Positions 31,734 through 37,149 of a DNA stretch of 37,149 bases are shown here, one piece after another. The stretch is from Hyphomicrobiales bacterium (GTDB taxonomy: Bacteria; Pseudomonadota; Alphaproteobacteria; Rhizobiales; Beijerinckiaceae). Both the position numbers and the translations under genes were made by a program. Every line of letters starts with the position of its first letter. Position 1 is the first letter of the stretch. Location: contig UBZM01000038.1 in NCBI GenBank assembly GCA_900470095.1, positions 1 to 37,149 of the forward strand, read 5' to 3'. The notes beneath the pieces were generated by a model. It saw nothing but the letters and a program-made list of their open reading frames with translations. It did no database searches and had not been told where the DNA came from.

Positions 31734-32563
31734 CCCCTGCGCCAGATCTCCGCTCAAAATCAATCATGCCGCTTTTTGTCGGGCTGTGCGTTTTTACGTT
31801 CATCAACCTGATCCCATTGATCTGGGCGGGCATGACGTCTCTCAAACAACCGGTGGATGCCTTCTCCGTCCCTCCGAGCGTGATTTTCAGCCCGACATTC
31901 GAATATCATATCGAGGTCTGGCGTGATCGAGGCTTCGCGGGATTTCTTCTCAACTCGCTGATCGTCTCCCTGGGCACGGTATCGCTGTCGGTCCCTGCCG
32001 GCGTGCTTGCCGCCTATGGCTTGTCGCGGATGGACACGCGCACCGCCTCTCCCGTGCTGATGGCCCTGTTTTCGCTCAGAATGTTTCCGCACATGCTCCT
32101 TGCGATCCCATTCTTTGTGATGGGGAGCTGGCTCGGCATGATCGACAGCTATTGGCTGCTCATCTTGGCGTTGGTCGCGATCAATCAGCCCTTCACCATC
32201 TGGCTGATGTATGGCTTCCTGTCCGACATCCCGAAAGAGCTGGACGAGTCGGCTGCACTGGACGGATGCAATGCTTGGCAAACCTTCACCAAGGTGATCT
32301 TGCCGATAGCCCGTCCTGGCGTTGCAGTAGCGGCGCTGTTTAGCCTGCTGCTGTCTTATAACGAGTTCTTACTCGCGCACCTTCTCACGGGAAACCGCAC
32401 AAAGACCTTGCCTGTCGTGATCGCGTCGTTTGGCGGCGAAGACATCTCCGGTTGGTCGCTGGCCGCGGCAGGCGCGATAGGGATCATGGCGCCGATCATC
32501 GTGATCATGGTTCTGCAGCAACGTCAGCTGCTGCGCGGCATGACGATGGGCGCGCTCAAGTAG
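31730..32563 (+). CDS. Carbohydrate ABC transporter permease (UgpE/MalG type)
   Basis: A 277-aa permease paired with the one before. It shows an N-terminal helix (LFVGLCVFTFINLIPLIWAG), the typical SLKQPVDAFSVPPS periplasmic segment, NSLIVSLGTVSLSVPAGVLAAYGLSR, an EAA loop (LDESAALDGCNAWQTFTKVILPIARPG) and SYNEFLLAHLLTG. The start is fixed by a four-base overlap with the previous stop. No ATPase gene follows directly; the nearest is at the right edge of the window. Confidence 0.93.
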   Translation: MTPAPDLRSKSIMPLFVGLCVFTFINLIPLIWAGMTSLKQPVDAFSVPPSVIFSPTFEYHIEVWRDRGFAGFLLNSLIVSLGTVSLSVPAGVLAAYGLSRMDTRTASPVLMALFSLRMFPHMLLAIPFFVMGSWLGMIDSYWLLILALVAINQPFTIWLMYGFLSDIPKELDESAALDGCNAWQTFTKVILPIARPGVAVAALFSLLLSYNEFLLAHLLTGNRTKTLPVVIASFGGEDISGWSLAAAGAIGIMAPIIVIMVLQQRQLLRGMTMGALK

Positions 32564-32635
32564 GTCGATGACATTCGAGTCTGGGCGCTCATCCGCGCAC
32601 CCGACAGAGCACCATTGCGACAGAAAGGTACCCTT

Positions 32636-33310
32636 ATGAGCGGTTGGGGCAAGCCTCCCGGCGAGGAGAGCGAAGATGCGCGGCTCAAGACCTTCCAAAG
32701 GTCGGGAGAGGCGCTGTTTACGGGCGGACTCAACAACAGCCATTCCGGCAATCTGAGCGTCCGTGTTGACAACGCCATGTGGATCACTCGGACCCGGACG
32801 ATGTGCCACAAACTGGACCGTGACGACGTCGTCGTAGCGGCGTTGGACGGAGGCGGCGACCGAAGCGAGCTGTCGCGGGAGGCTATCGTCCACGAGACGG
32901 TGTACCGAGAAACGGGCCATGATGCCGTGGTTCACTGCCACCCGCGCGACGCCATTGCTGCGGCCTTTCTGTTCGACAATATCCCTTGTCTGCAGATCGA
33001 GGGGCAAGGCGCCCTCAAGGGTATGCTGCCGGTCATCGAAGTTGAGATCGCGAGCGCTTCGCCCCAACTCAGTGACGCCGTCGCGCGGTCATTGCTGCTG
33101 TATCCGGCAGTCATGGTCCGAGGCCACGGCCTGTTCGCTGCGGGATCGAGCCTCGACCAGGCCACGCATCGCGCCTTCGTGGCAAACGAAACAGCCTTTT
33201 TCTACCTGATGGCAAAACGGCATGGAGCCGACATCGACGACCTGATGTCGCGCCCCTACATCCGCATTCCCTATGGTACCTCGCCTGCGAATAGCGAGAA
33301 GCCAGCGTGA
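32636..33310 (+). CDS. Class II aldolase/adducin family protein
   Basis: A 224-aa zinc-dependent class II aldolase-fold protein. Key residues are visible: SGNLSV near 38, the catalytic-type Glu82 (LSREAIVH), zinc ligands His100 and His102 in HCHPRD, and His164 in RGHGLFA. AAAGG precedes the chosen ATG; a TTG seven codons earlier is ignored. It follows the permease by 72 bp and overlaps the kinase start. It resembles members that act as aldolases, epimerases or decarboxylases. A second, more FucA-like paralogue lies beyond the kinase, so the two must have different roles. Confidence 0.87.
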   Translation: MSGWGKPPGEESEDARLKTFQRSGEALFTGGLNNSHSGNLSVRVDNAMWITRTRTMCHKLDRDDVVVAALDGGGDRSELSREAIVHETVYRETGHDAVVHCHPRDAIAAAFLFDNIPCLQIEGQGALKGMLPVIEVEIASASPQLSDAVARSLLLYPAVMVRGHGLFAAGSSLDQATHRAFVANETAFFYLMAKRHGADIDDLMSRPYIRIPYGTSPANSEKPA

Positions 33311-34692
33311 CGATTGCTGTTCTCGATATCGGCAAGACCCGCATCAAGGTCAGCGCCGTTACTGACCAGGGCGACGTGCTGGAGTCGCTGTCGGACGCGA
33401 ATCTGCCGATTGCGGGACGGTTCTATGAGGTGTCGGACTACGACCGGATCGAGAGCTTCCTCCTTGAGAGCCTCCGAGAGCTTGGAGGCCGGCACCAGAT
33501 CGATGCGATCGTTCCAACAACGCACGGTTCGACCGGGGCGCTGCTCAATCATGACGGGAGCGTCACAGCGCTTCCTGACTACGAGACGGCCGTTCCGCCA
33601 TGGCTGAACGACGCCTATGGGAAGGAAATGGACGGTTATGACGAACATCAGAATGTTTTCTCGATGGGCGCAAGCCACTTCGCCAAACAACTATTTTGGT
33701 TAGAATCTGCCCATCCGCAGGAATTCGCCCGGGCGCGTTGGCTGCTTCCAGGCCCCCAATACTGGGCATGGCGCCTGAGTGGGGTTGTGGCGACGGAAGT
33801 CTCGAGCCTGTCGGCCAGCTCTCATCTTTGGAACAGCATGGAGCGGCGCTACACGAGGATCGTCGAGCGGCGCGGATGGTTGCCACTGATGCCGGCTCTT
33901 CGACGCGCCAACGAGGTGCTAGGGCCTCTCGATCCCGCGATCGCCGATCGCATCGGTCTATCAAGGACGACCCGCATTTACTGCGGGGTTCACGATAGCA
34001 CGGCCAATCTCTATCGCTTTCAAGCGACCGGCCTATCGGAATTTACTCTGCTGTCGACGGGGACGTGGATGCTCGGCATGACGGACCGAGTGCCAATCGA
34101 GGGATTTCCGCCGGCGTCGAACGTCAGTCTGCATCGATCGGCTTTGGGGCCCCTCTACGCCAGCATCAAGTCGATGGCCGGTCGGGAGTTCGCTATTCTC
34201 TGCGACGCCCCCGCCGGACGCGTTGGCCTCCCCGACATCACCCGTGTCCTGGACCTGCAAACGTTTGCCGTGCCCAGTTTCGTCAGCTCTTCGGAGTTGA
34301 TCGATGGCTCGGGGCACCGCGGCCGGATCGTAGGTCCCGAGCCTGCCCCCCAGGATCGCGAGGCACTAGCCTTGCTATACGTATGCATGCTCGCCGACCT
34401 GACGTTGGACCGCTTGAACAGCGCGGGCCCGATCGTCGTGGACGGAGTGTTCACGCGCCACGCCCTGTTTGGCCCTCTATTGTCGGCATTGCGGCCTGGC
34501 CAGAGCGTCGTCGCCGCGCCGTCCGAAAATGGGACTGCAGCAGGTGCCGCGATGCTGGCTGGCAACCCATTGCGCGGCTGGCTCAACGAATTTGCAGATA
34601 CCCCGCACGCATCGCCCTGGCCGGAGCTCGAAGCCTACCGGCGGCGCTGGCGTGACCTTGCCACCCAGTCATTCTGTCCCACAGAGGCATGA
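33307..34692 (+). CDS. FGGY-family carbohydrate kinase
   Basis: A 461-aa sugar kinase of the FGGY family, phosphorylating a ketose or sugar alcohol with ATP. N-terminal phosphate loop VLDIGKTRIKVSAV (Asp7), the catalytic base Asp230 in CGVHDSTANLY, and STGTWMLGM follow the family pattern. The C-terminal adenosine site is GPIVVDGVFTRHALFG and NGTAAGAAM. The GTG start overlaps the preceding stop (GTGA), and the stop overlaps the next open frame. Placed between two aldolase-family genes, it is expected to supply the 1-phosphate that the downstream aldolase cleaves, as L-fuculokinase or rhamnulokinase do. Confidence 0.9.
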   Translation: MTIAVLDIGKTRIKVSAVTDQGDVLESLSDANLPIAGRFYEVSDYDRIESFLLESLRELGGRHQIDAIVPTTHGSTGALLNHDGSVTALPDYETAVPPWLNDAYGKEMDGYDEHQNVFSMGASHFAKQLFWLESAHPQEFARARWLLPGPQYWAWRLSGVVATEVSSLSASSHLWNSMERRYTRIVERRGWLPLMPALRRANEVLGPLDPAIADRIGLSRTTRIYCGVHDSTANLYRFQATGLSEFTLLSTGTWMLGMTDRVPIEGFPPASNVSLHRSALGPLYASIKSMAGREFAILCDAPAGRVGLPDITRVLDLQTFAVPSFVSSSELIDGSGHRGRIVGPEPAPQDREALALLYVCMLADLTLDRLNSAGPIVVDGVFTRHALFGPLLSALRPGQSVVAAPSENGTAAGAAMLAGNPLRGWLNEFADTPHASPWPELEAYRRRWRDLATQSFCPTEA

Positions 34693-34697
34693 GATCC

Positions 34698-35378
34698 ATG
34701 AGCCAAGATATTCGCAAGTTAATGATCGACGTATGCCTGCGCATGAATTCATCCGGCATCAATCAGGGGACGTCTGGCAATCTATCGGTTCGGACAGATC
34801 GGGGATTTCTGATCACGCCGACGTCGCTGCGATATGAGATTATGAAGCCTGAAGATATCGTCGAGATGGATTTCGAGGGGCGGTACGAGGGGCTGCATCG
34901 TCCATCTTCAGAATGGCGCTTTCACCGAGATATCCTTGCCGCCCGACCAGACAGAAATGTGGTGCTACATTGCCATTCCGTCTTCGCGACGTCGCTGGCC
35001 GTGCACCGCATCGGTATCCCCGCCTTCCACTACATGATCGGACTTGCCGGCGGTTCCGAGATTCGCTGCGCGTCTTATGCCGCTTATGGCACCCAGGAAT
35101 TATCGGACTACGCCCTTGAGGCGCTGGGGGAACTCGACGCCTGCCTTTTGGCGAACCACGGTCAGATTGCAATCGGAGCTGATCTCGAACGCGCTCTTCG
35201 GCTGGCGATCGAGGTGGAGAACCTAGCGCGCGGCTATCTCCAGGCACGCATACTCGGGGAACCCGTTCGATTGAATGACGCCGAGATGAGCCAGGTTCTC
35301 GAACAGATGCGCAGGATGCGCTACGGCCAGCCGCCTGACTTGGACGGTGTTCAATCCCGGGCACAGCCACTTTCGTGA
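34698..35378 (+). CDS. L-fuculose-phosphate aldolase-like class II aldolase
   Basis: A 226-aa zinc aldolase close to E. coli FucA in size and residue numbering. Catalytic Glu72 and zinc ligands His91, His93 and His154 match FucA Glu73, His92, His94 and His155. GTSGNLSV (24-31), TPTS (40-43) and LLANHGQIAIG are also present. The second ATG is used because GAGG lies ten bases upstream; the first ATG (34689) overlaps the kinase stop but sits one base from that site. Expected products are dihydroxyacetone phosphate and a short aldehyde (lactaldehyde or glycolaldehyde). The true sugar could be L-fucose-, L-rhamnose- or deoxypentose-derived. Confidence 0.88.
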   Translation: MSQDIRKLMIDVCLRMNSSGINQGTSGNLSVRTDRGFLITPTSLRYEIMKPEDIVEMDFEGRYEGLHRPSSEWRFHRDILAARPDRNVVLHCHSVFATSLAVHRIGIPAFHYMIGLAGGSEIRCASYAAYGTQELSDYALEALGELDACLLANHGQIAIGADLERALRLAIEVENLARGYLQARILGEPVRLNDAEMSQVLEQMRRMRYGQPPDLDGVQSRAQPLS

Positions 35379-35533
35379 CCGCCGGGCGCCGACGGCGCCG
35401 GCCAGTCGGTGCCAGTGCTATGCTGCAGTGCAGGCCACGCCCAGGCACGGGGCGGTGGAACTGCGACGGTCGGCAAAGCCAGGATGCCGTGAACTGATTC
35501 AGATTGGCGTGAACCTATGGCGATGGAATGCCG

Positions 35534-36910
35534 ATGATCGATGAACTTCGACGCTTGCTGGGCGATAGCGGGGTCCTGACTGACCGTGCCGATATGGCGC
35601 CGTTCTGCACAGACTGGAAGAACACCTCCCACGGTGCCGCAGCCTGCGTTCTGCGTCCAAAATCTACGATCGAGGTCGCCGCGATTATGCGGCTGTGTCA
35701 CCAAGCAGGGGTGCCTATAGTTCCCCAGGGCGGCAACACCAGCATGGCGGCGGGAGCTATTCCTGATGCCAGCGGCGGCCAGGTTGTTCTCTCGCTGTCA
35801 CGCATGAACGCAATCCGGGCCGTCGACCCGGTTGGAATGACGATCGAGCTCGAGGCCGGTTGCATTCTCGCAACGGCGAAGGCCGCAGCCTTGGAGCACG
35901 GCAGGTTGCTGCCGATCAGCTTCGGTGCCGAGGGCTCGGCCCAAATCGGTGGCGTGGTCTCGACCAATGCGGGAGGGGTCAACGTGCTCCGATACGGCAT
36001 GACACGCCAGATGGTGTTGGGGCTCGAGGTTGTTGGTGCAGACGGAACGGTGCTGAGCGGGGTGCGGCACCTGCGGAAGGACAACGCGGGCTACGACTGG
36101 AAGCAAATCTTCATTGGCAGCGAAGGCACGCTGGGCATCGTCACGGCCGCCGTCCTGCGTCTGTTGCCCAAACCCCGATACGTCGTCACCGCCCTTTTGT
36201 CGGTACCCGATCCCCAGCACGGTCTAGCCCTGCTGAAACTGATGCAAGACGAACTCGGGGATGCCATCAGCGCCTTCGAGCTCATCTCTGGCTTCTCGTT
36301 CGGGCTTGTCGAGAAGCATTTCGGGGCCAAAGCGCCCGTGGTGGGAGATGGCTGGTTCGTATTACTCGAGGCGTCCGCAAGTGTCGTGGGACTAAGGGAA
36401 GGTGTCGAAGCAGGCCTTGAGAAGGCCTTGACGGAGGGCATTGCCACCGATGGCGTCATAGCGGAGTCGGAGAGCCAGACACGGGCAATCTGGGCCTTGC
36501 GCGAGCAGATCACGGAGGCGGAACTCAAAGAAGGGCGAAGCCTGAAGCATGATGTTTCCGTGCCGATCCCGAGCCTACCGGCATTTCTTCAGGATGCGAC
36601 TTCGGCCCTGGCGACGTCGTTTCCGCTGGCCAAAGTCAATGCATTCGGCCACGCCGGCGACGGCAACGTCCATTTCAACGTCTTGGTTCCCAGCGACGTC
36701 GGAGCCCGCGAGATCAATCGAGTCGTGCATGACGTAGTCGCCGCCCACGGAGGCAGTATCTCCGCGGAGCATGGCATCGGCAGCTATCGTGTCGCTGAAC
36801 TTGCACACTATCGATCTGGACCCGAGCTAGAGTTCGCACGGCACATCAAGCGCAGCCTGGACCCGCTCGGACTGATGAACCCCGGCAAGGTTCTGGCACC
36901 GTGGGATTGA
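35534..36910 (+). CDS. FAD-linked oxidase (glycolate oxidase GlcD / D-lactate dehydrogenase type)
   Basis: A 458-aa FAD-binding type 4 flavoprotein. The FAD-binding half contains VPQGGNTSMAAGAIP (near 74-88), GCILATAKAAALEHGRLLP and IGGVVSTNAGGVNVLRYG. The C-terminal substrate domain contains VNAFGHAGDGNVHFNVLVP and the AEHGIGSYRVAEL active-site histidine, ending LDPLGLMNPGKVL. Two in-frame ATGs lie six bases apart (35528 and 35534); the second is better spaced from GGA. It lies 155 bp after the aldolase, likely in the same operon. It would oxidise a 2-hydroxyacid (glycolate, lactate or a sugar acid) made from the aldolase product. It lacks GlcE/GlcF partners here. Confidence 0.9.
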   Translation: MIDELRRLLGDSGVLTDRADMAPFCTDWKNTSHGAAACVLRPKSTIEVAAIMRLCHQAGVPIVPQGGNTSMAAGAIPDASGGQVVLSLSRMNAIRAVDPVGMTIELEAGCILATAKAAALEHGRLLPISFGAEGSAQIGGVVSTNAGGVNVLRYGMTRQMVLGLEVVGADGTVLSGVRHLRKDNAGYDWKQIFIGSEGTLGIVTAAVLRLLPKPRYVVTALLSVPDPQHGLALLKLMQDELGDAISAFELISGFSFGLVEKHFGAKAPVVGDGWFVLLEASASVVGLREGVEAGLEKALTEGIATDGVIAESESQTRAIWALREQITEAELKEGRSLKHDVSVPIPSLPAFLQDATSALATSFPLAKVNAFGHAGDGNVHFNVLVPSDVGAREINRVVHDVVAAHGGSISAEHGIGSYRVAELAHYRSGPELEFARHIKRSLDPLGLMNPGKVLAPWD

Positions 36911-36932
36911 CGGGTCGGCCCAGCACGCCCCC

Positions 36933-36970
36933 GGAAGCCTGCACTTGTCAGCTCAGGCTTCCCTTTCGTT
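36933..36970 (+). terminator. Hairpin between FAD oxidase and ABC ATPase genes
   Basis: GGAAGCCTG (36933-36941) is perfectly complementary to CAGGCTTCC (36954-36962) across a 12-base loop. CTTTCGTT follows. It could terminate or attenuate the sugar operon before the ATPase. Confidence 0.6.
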
Positions 36971-36988
36971 CAACAAGGAAAACTAGCA

Positions 36989-37149
36989 ATGGCCTCCGTC
37001 CAGATCGCTGATGTGCGCAAGGCTTACGGCTCGACGCAGGTCATCCATGGCGTCGATATCGACATCAACGATGGCGAGTTCGTTATTCTGGTCGGCCCCT
37101 CGGGCTGCGGAAAATCGACCCTTCTGCGCATGATCGCCGGGCTGGAGAA
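36989..37149 (+). CDS. Carbohydrate ABC transporter ATP-binding protein (UgpC/MalK type), partial
   Basis: The first 53 codons only; the gene leaves the right edge. MASVQIADVRKAYGSTQVIH is the usual MalK/UgpC N-terminus, and Walker A GPSGCGKST follows at about 36-44, with the GLE ending typical of the segment after it. AAGGA lies upstream of the ATG. It is almost certainly the missing ATPase of the importer encoded at 29517-32563, placed after the catabolic genes. Confidence 0.9.
   Translation, partial: MASVQIADVRKAYGSTQVIHGVDIDINDGEFVILVGPSGCGKSTLLRMIAGLE

Noticed and set aside
35379..35533. Terminator between the FucA-like gene and the FAD oxidase
   Set aside because: A GGCGCC-GAC-GGCGCC stem is present near 35385-35399, but it is short, lacks a T-tract and lies in generally GC-rich DNA.

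Overview
This 37-kb window looks like a chromosomal or megaplasmid segment of a soil or plant-associated alphaproteobacterium, probably Hyphomicrobiales (Rhizobiales). The reasons are high-GC coding, many ABC importers each paired with a catabolic set, LysR/LacI/Lrp regulators, the N-terminus of an alphaproteobacterial-type EtfB at the left edge, and an IS427-like IS5-family element. The genus cannot be fixed by reading alone.

Layout. (1) Positions 1-6344 hold a GABA/amine module. On the minus strand are etfB (cut by the window), a D-2-hydroxyacid dehydrogenase, a GabT-type aminotransferase, a DAO-family flavoprotein and a CsaA-like tRNA-binding protein. Divergent from these is a GabD-type semialdehyde dehydrogenase, followed by a hairpin and an AT-rich Lrp/AsnC-type regulator. 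(2) Positions 6345-7013 have no convincing gene. (3) Positions 7014-14740 hold a LysR regulator divergent from a polyamine/opine-type ABC importer with a fused PotB-PotC permease. An enolase-superfamily enzyme and an argininosuccinate-lyase-like enzyme follow on the same strand. Both enzymes show substitutions at canonical active-site positions, so the pathway is probably not a textbook one. (4) Positions 14801-24259 hold a second LysR regulator, a dyad with T-N11-A spacing, a GlpD-like flavoenzyme, a polar amino acid ABC importer (binding protein, two permeases, ATPase) and an OYE/trimethylamine-dehydrogenase-like flavoprotein. A convergent PuuB-like amine oxidase follows. I infer uptake and oxidative breakdown of an N-substituted amino acid.

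(5) Positions ~24290-28280 are an accessory patch. A HAD hydrolase gene lacks its 5' part and borders a run of small ORFs: a 64+59 aa pair with overlapping ATGA, a lipoprotein and a small membrane protein. The patch also holds two diverged copies of a ~200-bp repeat, one with terminal inverted repeats, and a complete IS5-family element whose imperfect inverted repeats enclose both a two-frame transposase and an outward-facing 104-aa passenger ORF.

(6) Positions 28286-37149 hold a LacI regulator divergent from a carbohydrate ABC operon (binding protein and two permeases). This continues into a class II aldolase-family protein, an FGGY kinase, a fuculose-phosphate-aldolase-like enzyme and a GlcD-type FAD oxidase. 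After a hairpin, the MalK/UgpC-type ATPase begins and runs off the window. A perfect 20-bp palindrome in the LacI/ABC intergenic region is a strong operator candidate. The set reads as regulated uptake, phosphorylation and aldol cleavage of a deoxy- or L-sugar, with oxidation of the short-chain product.
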